NCBI GenBank assembly: GCA_018266215.1
Contig: JAFEAV010000007.1
Coordinates: 1 to 64,000 of the forward strand
DNA length: 64,000 bases
Direction of reading: 5' to 3'
From: Cyanobacteria bacterium SZAS LIN-3
Lineage (GTDB): Bacteria > Cyanobacteriota > Vampirovibrionia > Obscuribacterales > Obscuribacteraceae
How positions within the stretch are numbered: the first letter of the stretch is position 1; each line of letters starts with the position of its first letter. Positions 25,186 to 34,666 of this stretch are shown here, piece by piece. The translations under genes were made by a program, and so were the position numbers. The notes under the pieces were generated by a model that worked only from the letters and a program-made list of their open reading frames with translations, did not search any database and was not told the origin of the DNA.

Positions 25186-28100
25186 TTACCCGACCACTGC
25201 CAGCGAAAATTCCGCTCGATGATCCTGGCGATCATCCACCAGGTTGATGGACAGGTCGTTGCTCTGTTGGCCGTCGACTACAAGTTGGTCAACGGTTTGC
25301 CCCGGCCGTCCCCGCCTGACGATGATGTGATAAACGGTTTCGCGGAAGCGGTAGTGCACCGTATACTCCGGCCATTCAGTAGGCATGCATGGTTTCAATG
25401 TCAATCGGTCAACGGACAGCTGCAGGCCCAGCAGTGACTCGATAATCAGTCTGTACATCCAGCCGGCCGAGCCGGTGTACCAGGTCCAGCCTCCACGGCC
25501 GACATGGGGCTCGACGCCGTAGACATCGGCGGCCACGACATAGGGCTCAACTTTGTAGATTTCGGCTGCGCTGGCCGAATCGGAGTGATTAATGGGATTG
25601 ATCATCTGGAAGAGTTGCCAGGCTTTTTCGCGATCGCCCAGGGCGGCGAAGGCCATGGTGGCCCAGATGGCGCTATGCGTATATTGTCCGCCGTTTTCGC
25701 GCACTCCCGGCACGTAGCCTTTGATATAGCCGGGATTGAGAGCGGATTTATCAAAGGGCGGATCGAGCAGCTTGACTATATTTGCCTTCCGGTCCACGAG
25801 GTGTGTGTAGAGCGATTGCATGGCCCGGCTCCTGCGCTCTTCACCAGCGGCACCGGATAGCACCGACCAGCTCTGGGCGATACTGTCGATGCGACACTCT
25901 TCATTTTCGGTCGAGCCCAGGGGCGTACCATCGTCGAAGTAAGCCCGGCGGTACCATTCTCCATCCCAGCCATTGTCTTCTATATTTTCTTTCAATGTTG
26001 CCGCTGCCGCTTCCAGCCTGGTCGCCAGGCCGGTGTCATGGCGCAGGGTGGCGACGGCACCGTACTCTTCCAGTACTTTGTAGAGGAAGAAGGCCAGCCA
26101 GACGCTTTCGCCTTGTCCCTTTTCTCCCACCAGATTCATGCCGTCATTCCAGTCGCCGCAACCTATAAGGGGGAGGCCGTGGATGCCGAACCTGAGACCG
26201 TGGTCGATGGCTCGTACACAGTGATCATAGAGCGAGGCTTTTTCGTCCGAGCGGCCGGGCAAGTCGTAGTACGATTCTTCCTCCGGTTGCAAGAGTCGAC
26301 CGCTGAGGAAATTGATATTCTCATCCAGAATGCCGGTGTCTCCGGTGGCCAGCACATAGCGACAGGTGGCCAGGGGCAGCCAGAGATAATCGTCCGAACA
26401 GTGTGTGCGCACCCCGCGACCGGCGGGTGGATGCCACCAGTGCTGGACATCCCCTTCGACAAACTGGCGTGAGGCGCAGAGCAGGATTTGTTCGCGCAGC
26501 AGGCTGGGTTGTGCGTGCAGCAAGGCCATGGAGTCCTGCAGCTGGTCCCGGAAGCCGAAGGCGCCGCCGGATTGATAATAACCGCTGCGGGCCCACATGC
26601 GGCAGCCAATTGTCTGGTAGAGCAACCAGCCGTTGGCTAGCATATTTAATGACTGGTCCGGCGTCTGCACATTGACCGCTCCCAGCGTATGCTTCCAGTA
26701 CTGGCACAGGCGCTCGAAGCTTTCGTTGCGGGCTTGCACTCCGCGGAATCTTGTCACCAGCTGGGCGGCATCCTGTAGGTCACGACCCGAGCCCAGGCGG
26801 AAGACGATTTCTTTTTCCTGTCCGTCGGCCAGGTCGATATTTACCTGAATGGCGGCACAGGGATCAAGGGCCGCTCCCAGTTTACCGGAGAGGCGACGGC
26901 GGCTCATGGCCGCTGGTTTTTTCAGCGAACCGTTGCGGCCGATAAACTCGGCTCTGTCACCGCTGATGGTGCGGTTGCTTTCATCCACGTCAAAAAACGC
27001 CACTCTTTCCGAAAATTCACTGTTGTATGGATTGCGTGCAAAAAGTGCACCGGTCCTGGCGTCCAACTCGGTCACGACATGCATATTGGTCTTCGGTCGC
27101 AGGTCGCCCAGTACCAGCTCTACATAGCCGCTGCAGGAGAGTTTGCGAGAGCGGCCGCTGTTGTTTTTTAATCGGATCATGACAAATTTGACCGGCGCGT
27201 CTATGGCCGTGTGTGTCCAGTACTCGCTACTGATGCCGTCGTTTTGCATTTCAAATACGCTGTAGCCAAATCCATGGCGACTGACACATGTGGTGTCGGG
27301 CCAGCAGGGGAAAGGCGTGGCCGACCAGAATCTGCCCGTTTCTTCGTCTCTTATGTAATACGCTTCTCCGGATAGATCGCAGACCGGATCGTCGTGCCAG
27401 GGGCTGAGCCTGTATTCATGGGCATTTTCGGCCCAGCTGTAAGAAGCGCCGCTCTCGGAGATGACCGAGCCGAAGTATGGATTGGCAATGACATTGCTCC
27501 AGGGGGCAGGCGTGCGGTCGCCGTTTTGCAGGGTAATGACGTATTCCCTGCCGTCGGGGGTGAAGCCTCCCAGTCCGTTGTATAAGACCAGCTCGCGCGA
27601 AGGACCGACGCTGCGCGGACTTTCAGCCTGTGCTGCCTTGCTTGGCAGAAGCAGGGGCATGCGCGCTTCCCGCAGCGGCCTATTTAGTATCTGTTCTTCC
27701 AGTGTGCCGCGGTTGTCGCTGATGATGGCGCGGGCGACCGACTGGAAGAGGATGCGGTCCTCGGCGCTGATCTGATCGGCCACGCGCACAAAGATGCCGC
27801 CCGGTCGGTCGATCATATTGGAGACTACACCGACGGCGATAATGCCCAGTATCTGTTCCTGTAAGAGTTGTCTGTAGCCGCCGTGATCTTCATTCCAGAT
27901 AACCAGATCTACGGTCAGGCCCTTGAGACGCCAGTAGGCATGCGCCTGGACCAGCTGCCGGACAATCTCCAGATTTTCGCTGTTTCTCACCTGCACCAGC
28001 ACTATCGGCAGGTCGCCTGATATGGCGTAGCCCCAGAGACTGGACTGGCCGCGCCGATTTTTGATGAGGGTACTGGCCTCGGCGCGAAACGCGGCGTTAG

Positions 28101-31100
28101 GATAAATTATCGAGCCGGCCAGACGGCCGTAAAGTTGTGCGTCTCCTTCACTGGCATTGATCTGGCGCAGTACCACCTGGTTGTGTGTCCAGGAGACCTC
28201 GAATACGCGGTCGGCCAGGCGCTTGTCTTTGTAGCGCTCGACAAGCTGCAGGCAGGCTTCTCTTGTCTCGGCTACGCCTGTGACGATGTCTACCGTGGCG
28301 GTGGCGTGCGGCTCCAGGACGATACGGGTGCGGCAGGCTACAATCGGGTCCAGAACTGAGCCCGCGCTGTTGGAGAGTGGCCCGTCCGCGGTAAGGGCAA
28401 TGGGATTCTGGGGAGTATTGTCGCGACCGACGAAGCGCATGCGATCGGTTTCGTATGAATGCGCTTCTTCTTCGACGCCGTGGGTGACCATCTGGTGAAA
28501 CATCCAGGGCTCGACGTCACTGGCCGAGCGCGGTCTGCGCGTGCATAGTATGGCTTTTTGCGAGGGCAGGACTTCGGTCTGGACAAAGAGATTGCTGAAG
28601 GCCGGATGCATGGAATCGGTATCGGCACTGGTCAGCACAACCTCCGCGTAGCTGGTCAGCTCAATCACCTTGTGCGAACGCGAGCGGTTTGTAATTTGCA
28701 GTCGGCGCAGCTCGATGTCGTCTTCGGAGGAAACTACAATTTCATAGTGCGTATCTATGTCTCCGTCGCGGCGACGAAACTCCACTCTGGCCTCCGAAAA
28801 TATTGCTTCAAAATGATCGCTGGCGTGCTGGGTCGGTTGATAGGCCGCCGACCAGTAATTGTCCTTGCCGTCTTTGTTTTCTCTTGCGTCTTTCCTGGTT
28901 ACATCTTTGATGTAGCAAAAGCTGCCCCAGTTATCCAGGGTGGTGTCCGGTCGCCATCTTGTGATGGCGATGTCCTTCCAGCGACTGTAACCCGAACCGG
29001 AATTGGTGATCATGACATTGTAGCGGCCGTTGGACAGAAGCTGCACCTCGGGCGCGGTCGTATTGGGAGTGTTGAGGATGCGCACAGGTAGTTCCTGCGC
29101 CTCAAAAGTTGTCGTCAGATTGCTGGCGCTGTCGCTTTGCGATTGCACCACCACGCTTTTAGGAATGCGCTCCTGCAAGAGCGGCAGTGTGGCCTTGAGG
29201 GAAGGTTCCTGTTCGAAGCATTTCTGCATCGGCTGATCGAGGAGCACATACGCCAGAGAGAGCAAGCTCATGCCCTGATGGTGGGCCATGAATGATTTAA
29301 CTACGGCGTAAAGCTGGCGGGCGACCAATCTTCTTGGCGTGCAGTCGATTGCTTCGTAGAAGCCGAGCATGCCGATAAGTCCCTGCGAGGCCAGAGCCTT
29401 GAGGTTGTAATAGGATTTTTCGGGCTCGACCATGAGGGCCATGACCGAGGCATAGGGAGCTATGACCAGGTCGTCTCCCAGTCCTCGCTTGAGGCCAAGG
29501 CCGGGCACGCCGAAGGCTTTGTATTGATAATTGAGGTGCGCGTCAAACTGATTGTAGCCGGATTCGGAGATGCCCCAGGGCACATTGCGCGTCAGGCCGT
29601 ATTCTATCTGCCTGGCAACAACCGATTTGTAGGTCTGGTCCAGCAGCGTGTTTTCGTAGGTAGGCATTACCAGTAGTGGCATAAGATATTCAAACATCGA
29701 GCCGGACCAGGAGCAGAGTATTGGCTGCGCGTCCGAGCCCATTAAAAGACGTCCGAGTGAAAACCAACTTTCTTCCGGCAACTGGCCGCTGGCGATGGCG
29801 ACAAAATTACTGAGCCTGGCTTCCGAGGCCAGCAGGTCGTAGAAGCTGTTGTCCAGGCGCCTTTCATCAACGTTGTAGCCGATCGACAGAAGTCGGCGGG
29901 AACGATCATATAAAAAGGTAAAGTCCATTCTCGCCAGAGAGTCTATTTTTTCGGTCAGATCGTTTATTTGCTTCAACCTGTCTTCGGCGCGCTTGCGCGA
30001 TAGATCGAGCAGGGCGTGAAATTTGGCGTTGCCGCCCAGGTTGTGCACGCCAGCTTCGGTCAGACGACTGAGGGCTGTGAGGGTGGGCACGATGTCGATA
30101 TCGGGCAGCTCCGCCAGCAGCTGACTCTGGTATTCACTGGCCAGCCAGGGGCAGAGATAGGTCAGCTCCTCCAGGGCCTGCGCGCACTGGTTGTGCAGGG
30201 ATTGCGCCCACCAGTTTGGATGCGTCTCACCCTCGGTCGGCGGCAGATTTCTCACAGCCGCTACGATGGCCCGTGATTTTTCCTCGAGGCTTTGAAGTGT
30301 TTTGTAAGTGGTGGACAGGCGCTGTCTCTCACCGGCGGTCGCCTGCTCCAGAATATTGGCAAAGTCGGTCAGGATGGCTGATTGCTTGGGCATATTATCA
30401 CTCAGGACATCCAGAGTGATTGAGAGACCGCTCAGTAATTTTTCCGAGATAATGCGCCTGTTTGTGAAATGCGCCAGGCCCACTTTCAGGACCAGCAGAT
30501 GACCGGCGAGGTTGCCCGAGTCAACGGTGGAAATATATAAAGGTCTGAGTGGCTCTAAAGTTTTTGTGTCATACCAGTTGTAAAAGTGGCCGCGGTGTTT
30601 ATCCATAGCGGACATTGTTTGCACGGTTTTGGCGGTGCGGTCGAGGCACTGTCCGGTCGTCATGAAGCCAAAATCGCAGGCGCTCAAATTGGATAGCAGT
30701 GCCATGCCGATATTGGTGGGTGAGGTGCGATGGGCCACCACGTCCACCGGTTGCAACTGATAGTTGTCCGGGGGTAAGAAATTATCTCCTTCAACGACCA
30801 GGTATTCAAAAAATGCCCAGGTCTGGCGGGCCAGTTTGAGAAGAAATTTGCGCTGGTCTTCCGAGAGCGGTGATTTTTGCGCGGGCAGCGGCCGGCTGAT
30901 ATAGCCGACCAGAAGCGGTGAGAAAAACCACAATAACAGTACCGGGGCTGCCGGCAATAGATTTTGCGGATAGCGCCAGCCTATGAGAAGAAAGAGCAGT
31001 CCGGCGAAAATGGGAGCAGCACTCATTTTTGACCACAGGTTGCTGGTGCCTGAGGGCGTGCGATTAGCCGGTCGGGAGGCCTGCCAGACGAGTAAATCCT

Positions 31101-34100
31101 TTTTGCTTACCAGTACCCGGTAGCAGGTGGTGCTGAGGGCATCAAAGCTGAAATAGGCTTCAAAAGGCAGACAGATCAGGCTGAGCAGGGCCTGGCAGAG
31201 GTGGGTCAGGGCTGAGCTGAAGGTTTCCCACAGGTGTCTTTGCAGACCAACTTCTTCCGGTCTGGCCAGGAGCTGAGAAAAAAGTGAGATGGTCGGTGGC
31301 AGGAAAATTACCAGCAGCGGCAGCACGGTCCAGAGTGTGTGCGGGAAAACGGTCCAGCTCAAAACGAAGGCCAGCAAAATGGCTATAGGAGTAAGACTGC
31401 GGCGCAGATTGTCGAAAATTTTGAAGCGGGACAGAAGCGAGAGGGGGTTGTTTTCGTGTCTGCCGGCGGCATTTGGTACCTGCGGCAGAAGCCAGTTGGC
31501 TATTTGCCAGTCTCCGCGGATCCAGCGATGGCGCCGACTGACGTCGGCCAGGTAAGTGCTGGGATATTCTTCGAAAAATTCCACATCGCTTATCAGGCCG
31601 GAGCGCACATAATTGCCTTCAAGCAGATCATGGCTGAGGATGCGGTTGTCGGGGAAACGATCTTTGAGGGCGGCCTCGAAGGCGTCGACGTTGTAGATGC
31701 CTTTGCCTATAAATGAACCTTCGCCGAAGAGATCCTGGTAGAGGTCGGACACTACTCGTGTATAAGGATCTATGCCGGCGTCGCGGCAGTGCAATAGGCT
31801 GAAGAGCGACCTTCTGGCCCCGCTCAGACTATTGCTCACCCTGGGTTGCAGCAGGCCGTAGCCGGCGACGACTGTTCTCGAGGCACCGTCCAGGACAGGT
31901 CTGTTGAGAGGGTGCTCCATGGCGGCAATCAGATGTCTGGCGCTGTCGCGGGGCAACTGGGTGTCGGTATCCAGGGTGATTACATATTTGATCCCCGTCA
32001 GTATTTCTTTCGAGCCCAGGATGGTGGCAAAGCGCTCCTCGCCGCTTCCGCGCAAAAGCAAGTTGAGATCAGCCAGTTTTCCCCGTTTACGTTCGCGACC
32101 CATCCAGGTGTTTTCGCTCGGGTTGAATAGGCGCGGGCGGTGGAGGAGAAAAAATGGGTCGGTGGCATTGGTGTTGAAGCCGCGGTATTTTTGATTGAGG
32201 TCGAAGATGCCCTCGCGCGCCAGCTGGATCAGGGCTTCGTCGCTCTCTTTTGTTTCGGTGGCGCTGTCGGTAAAATCGGTAAGAAGAGCAAAATAGATAT
32301 TTTTGTCCTGATTTGCCAGATATCGTACTTCTATTGCTTCTACCAGATGCTCGACCGAGAGGCGGTCGCTTATCATCGTCGGTACCACCACCAGGGTTGC
32401 GGCGCTGTCCGGCACGCCTTTTTCGAAATTCATGCGGGGCAGGGATGTCGGCGGTTTGAGGGAGAGTGCCAACCAGTTTGTTATTTCAAAAGCCAGTTGA
32501 GCGCCGACAATGGTGGCGCATATGGTGCCTATAATTTTTAGATAGAGTCTGGTCTCGGATGGTGTGGCATGGCTGAGGCACCAGCAGGCAATGGCCGTCG
32601 TCATTAAAATAATGGTGCCGAGATAGAGATAAACGGCGGTTGCGCCGGTCAGGGCCTTGAGACGATATTTGATCGGCATGCGGCCGGCGGCGCGCTCCAG
32701 CAGTTGCGCCACACCGGCGTCCATCAGATAGTAGCCGACATGGGCCTGGCGATCCTGTGCTCCGCCGCGGGCAAAAGCTTCGCGTGCCAGGGTGAGCACA
32801 CAATTGGCTATTTCCTGCTCACTTCTATCGCTGTCCCTGGCAATTTTTTCGACGAGGTGCCGGTACATATCTCTGGTGGCGAAATTCATTCCTTTATAGA
32901 CTGCGACAGGATCTTCAAGCAGAGCCAGTTCCACCAGACTCTGTTGCTCGACGAAAGTGCTCCAGTCATGCGCCCCTAGAAGGCGCAGGCTGCCGATGGT
33001 ATTACTGATTGATACTTGATTTGAGGCCTGATACTGCGTTTCGGCCTGAATTAGTTGTTCTATGGTCAGGCCGCTTTCGGCCAGATGTTGTTCGACCCAG
33101 GTGAGTGGCATGGCCAGTGCCGGACTCTGCCATTGCAGGCGCCGGGCCAACTCACTGACGAAGGCTCCCACCATGGGCGGATTGGAGCGAGCCATGTCGG
33201 CTATCACCAGGATCAGATTTTTAGGATCTTTTTCGCTGGTCTCTACCATTTTGTCGGCCCACAGGCCTGCCAGTTCACGATTGGCCATGCCGCTGGCGAT
33301 CGATGAAGCCACCCGGCGCAAATTCTCAATCAAAGCCAGGCGAAGCATTATAGGTATGGCCCAGAGCTCGCCCAGCTTCAGGGGCGCTACGCTCTGGTAT
33401 TTGCTGACAAAGCGATTGAGACTGTCGAGATCGACTCGACCATCGCCGCAGGATATTGTCGTCAGGGCGATGTCGTAAACACGCGGCAGGCCCTGAGGCA
33501 AACCGTTTGACTGCCCGTGGATCAAGCGCGGCAATTCGCGACAATAGTTGCGCGGCAGATGCCTCCTGGTAGCGCGTATTTGTTCTTCTATCAAATAGAA
33601 GTTATCGAGCAACCACTCGCCGGCTGGGGTGATGCGATTATTCTTTTGAATGGCATCGGCCAGCAGGGCGCGTGTGTTTATGAGGATGCGTTCGTTTTTG
33701 TCCAGTCTGGCTAGAAGACCGTCTTCGTACGGCAGTGACGAAATTTTGTGGGCGCTGGCCAGAGTTTTACCATGCCGTTCCATTTGATCGGCGCTAAAGA
33801 GTTCTGAACGAAAAGGAATTTCGTCAGTTTCGCCCGCCGCGCCGGCACGCTCATACTTGTCGGGTCGGTGAATCCTGGCTGACAGGCTTTTTATTATGGA
33901 TTGTTGATCTGTAAAGCTGGCCGTACGAAACTCCTTGGCGCAAAACTGAGCGGAGGCCAAAATATGCCGCATGCGAGATTGCGCATGCGAGAGCAAATGG
34001 CGGGTGATATAGGATCGACAGGGGAGGCCGGTCGGTTGTTCCAGTCTGTTTGACCCCGATCTGGAACTTGGACTATCTACTCGTGCCTTCTTGACTATCG

Positions 34101-34128
34101 GCAGGGCCCTGTGCCCCTGCTTTCCCAT
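25186..34128 (-). CDS. ndvB: Cyclic beta-1,2-glucan synthase (NdvB-like), giant membrane enzyme
   Basis: Predicted 2980-residue inner-membrane enzyme that makes cyclic beta-1,2-glucans from a UDP-glucose donor. An N-terminal helical region is followed by membrane helices (about 497-565). The GT84 transferase comes next, with VITLDTDTQLPRDS (near 718) and RRHRWIRGDWQ (near 866), then more helices. A glycoamylase-like domain holds CSWSGSMFEYLMP, GISESGYNQ and MAHHQGMSLLS. Two GH94-type beta-sandwich regions lead to a C-terminal GH94 barrel with GCGDWNDGMN (Asp near 2658), which trims chain length by phosphorolysis. Order and size match rhizobial/Brucella NdvB/Cgs (about 2830-2870 residues). These glucans act in osmotic adaptation. 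The N-terminal 130 residues are poorly conserved-looking, so the true start may be later. Confidence 0.93.
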   Translation of the reverse strand: MGKQGHRALPIVKKARVDSPSSRSGSNRLEQPTGLPCRSYITRHLLSHAQSRMRHILASAQFCAKEFRTASFTDQQSIIKSLSARIHRPDKYERAGAAGETDEIPFRSELFSADQMERHGKTLASAHKISSLPYEDGLLARLDKNERILINTRALLADAIQKNNRITPAGEWLLDNFYLIEEQIRATRRHLPRNYCRELPRLIHGQSNGLPQGLPRVYDIALTTISCGDGRVDLDSLNRFVSKYQSVAPLKLGELWAIPIMLRLALIENLRRVASSIASGMANRELAGLWADKMVETSEKDPKNLILVIADMARSNPPMVGAFVSELARRLQWQSPALAMPLTWVEQHLAESGLTIEQLIQAETQYQASNQVSISNTIGSLRLLGAHDWSTFVEQQSLVELALLEDPVAVYKGMNFATRDMYRHLVEKIARDSDRSEQEIANCVLTLAREAFARGGAQDRQAHVGYYLMDAGVAQLLERAAGRMPIKYRLKALTGATAVYLYLGTIILMTTAIACWCLSHATPSETRLYLKIIGTICATIVGAQLAFEITNWLALSLKPPTSLPRMNFEKGVPDSAATLVVVPTMISDRLSVEHLVEAIEVRYLANQDKNIYFALLTDFTDSATETKESDEALIQLAREGIFDLNQKYRGFNTNATDPFFLLHRPRLFNPSENTWMGRERKRGKLADLNLLLRGSGEERFATILGSKEILTGIKYVITLDTDTQLPRDSARHLIAAMEHPLNRPVLDGASRTVVAGYGLLQPRVSNSLSGARRSLFSLLHCRDAGIDPYTRVVSDLYQDLFGEGSFIGKGIYNVDAFEAALKDRFPDNRILSHDLLEGNYVRSGLISDVEFFEEYPSTYLADVSRRHRWIRGDWQIANWLLPQVPNAAGRHENNPLSLLSRFKIFDNLRRSLTPIAILLAFVLSWTVFPHTLWTVLPLLVIFLPPTISLFSQLLARPEEVGLQRHLWETFSSALTHLCQALLSLICLPFEAYFSFDALSTTCYRVLVSKKDLLVWQASRPANRTPSGTSNLWSKMSAAPIFAGLLFLLIGWRYPQNLLPAAPVLLLWFFSPLLVGYISRPLPAQKSPLSEDQRKFLLKLARQTWAFFEYLVVEGDNFLPPDNYQLQPVDVVAHRTSPTNIGMALLSNLSACDFGFMTTGQCLDRTAKTVQTMSAMDKHRGHFYNWYDTKTLEPLRPLYISTVDSGNLAGHLLVLKVGLAHFTNRRIISEKLLSGLSITLDVLSDNMPKQSAILTDFANILEQATAGERQRLSTTYKTLQSLEEKSRAIVAAVRNLPPTEGETHPNWWAQSLHNQCAQALEELTYLCPWLASEYQSQLLAELPDIDIVPTLTALSRLTEAGVHNLGGNAKFHALLDLSRKRAEDRLKQINDLTEKIDSLARMDFTFLYDRSRRLLSIGYNVDERRLDNSFYDLLASEARLSNFVAIASGQLPEESWFSLGRLLMGSDAQPILCSWSGSMFEYLMPLLVMPTYENTLLDQTYKSVVARQIEYGLTRNVPWGISESGYNQFDAHLNYQYKAFGVPGLGLKRGLGDDLVIAPYASVMALMVEPEKSYYNLKALASQGLIGMLGFYEAIDCTPRRLVARQLYAVVKSFMAHHQGMSLLSLAYVLLDQPMQKCFEQEPSLKATLPLLQERIPKSVVVQSQSDSASNLTTTFEAQELPVRILNTPNTTAPEVQLLSNGRYNVMITNSGSGYSRWKDIAITRWRPDTTLDNWGSFCYIKDVTRKDARENKDGKDNYWSAAYQPTQHASDHFEAIFSEARVEFRRRDGDIDTHYEIVVSSEDDIELRRLQITNRSRSHKVIELTSYAEVVLTSADTDSMHPAFSNLFVQTEVLPSQKAILCTRRPRSASDVEPWMFHQMVTHGVEEEAHSYETDRMRFVGRDNTPQNPIALTADGPLSNSAGSVLDPIVACRTRIVLEPHATATVDIVTGVAETREACLQLVERYKDKRLADRVFEVSWTHNQVVLRQINASEGDAQLYGRLAGSIIYPNAAFRAEASTLIKNRRGQSSLWGYAISGDLPIVLVQVRNSENLEIVRQLVQAHAYWRLKGLTVDLVIWNEDHGGYRQLLQEQILGIIAVGVVSNMIDRPGGIFVRVADQISAEDRILFQSVARAIISDNRGTLEEQILNRPLREARMPLLLPSKAAQAESPRSVGPSRELVLYNGLGGFTPDGREYVITLQNGDRTPAPWSNVIANPYFGSVISESGASYSWAENAHEYRLSPWHDDPVCDLSGEAYYIRDEETGRFWSATPFPCWPDTTCVSRHGFGYSVFEMQNDGISSEYWTHTAIDAPVKFVMIRLKNNSGRSRKLSCSGYVELVLGDLRPKTNMHVVTELDARTGALFARNPYNSEFSERVAFFDVDESNRTISGDRAEFIGRNGSLKKPAAMSRRRLSGKLGAALDPCAAIQVNIDLADGQEKEIVFRLGSGRDLQDAAQLVTRFRGVQARNESFERLCQYWKHTLGAVNVQTPDQSLNMLANGWLLYQTIGCRMWARSGYYQSGGAFGFRDQLQDSMALLHAQPSLLREQILLCASRQFVEGDVQHWWHPPAGRGVRTHCSDDYLWLPLATCRYVLATGDTGILDENINFLSGRLLQPEEESYYDLPGRSDEKASLYDHCVRAIDHGLRFGIHGLPLIGCGDWNDGMNLVGEKGQGESVWLAFFLYKVLEEYGAVATLRHDTGLATRLEAAAATLKENIEDNGWDGEWYRRAYFDDGTPLGSTENEECRIDSIAQSWSVLSGAAGEERRSRAMQSLYTHLVDRKANIVKLLDPPFDKSALNPGYIKGYVPGVRENGGQYTHSAIWATMAFAALGDREKAWQLFQMINPINHSDSASAAEIYKVEPYVVAADVYGVEPHVGRGGWTWYTGSAGWMYRLIIESLLGLQLSVDRLTLKPCMPTEWPEYTVHYRFRETVYHIIVRRGRPGQTVDQLVVDGQQSNDLSINLVDDRQDHRAEFSLAVVG

Positions 34129-34226
34129 AACTGTAGCAGAGAGCTAAATAAACTTTTGCAAGGGTTGGAACTTTAGATTGGACTTGCGGTCGATTCCCCT
34201 GTGAAGAGCTTTCCGGGAGGTGGGAT

Positions 34227-34631
34227 ATGCGTGTAGATAACATAGAACTGGCCGAGCTTATCTACATGGCTGATGTTTATCGCAAGCGCCGATTTTTCGC
34301 TGAAGCTACCGCCCTCTTGACCGAAGCTCTCAACGCCGCCCGTAATGATGACGATCTGACCACCGACGCCATTGTGCAGTACAGCCTGGCGCGGGTCTAT
34401 GAGCAGCAGGGCAATAGTTTTTTTGCCAGGGAGCTCGATCATCAGGCCCTGCGCGACTGGCTCGGCGGTAAAGACCCCAATCCAATAAACCAGCTCTGGC
34501 CATTTCGCAGCCGCCGCTCTCTGGACCGCGCCTGCGAGCAGTTGATCCAGACCGTGCAGGAGAGAAGCGATATTCGCAACCTCCCTCTTCCCCGAGTGCC
34601 GCAGGGTGATAGCTGGCGCCAGGCCGGCTAA
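34227..34631 (+). CDS. Small TPR-like protein
   Basis: Soluble protein of 134 residues, helical, with one clear TPR-like helix pair and a half (IYMADVYRKRRFFAEATALLTEAL, then AIVQYSLARVYEQQGNSFFARELDHQAL). It ends in a Pro/Arg-rich tail. GGGAGG lies six nt before the ATG. It is divergent from the glucan synthase and 35 nt ahead of the CHASE3 kinase. It may be an adaptor for that kinase, which is inference from position. Confidence 0.7.
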   Translation: MRVDNIELAELIYMADVYRKRRFFAEATALLTEALNAARNDDDLTTDAIVQYSLARVYEQQGNSFFARELDHQALRDWLGGKDPNPINQLWPFRSRRSLDRACEQLIQTVQERSDIRNLPLPRVPQGDSWRQAG

Positions 34632-34666
34632 TTCATTGAGCGCTGCCTGGCACTATAATAAGCCGC
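34632..34666 (+). promoter_or_regulatory. Promoter of the CHASE3 kinase, possibly leaderless
   Basis: A perfect -10 box TATAAT at 34654-34659, with TTCATT at 34632-34637 as a weak -35 at 16-nt spacing. Only seven nt separate the -10 box from the ATG at 34667, and no Shine-Dalgarno is present, so transcription would begin at or next to the start codon. Confidence 0.5.
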
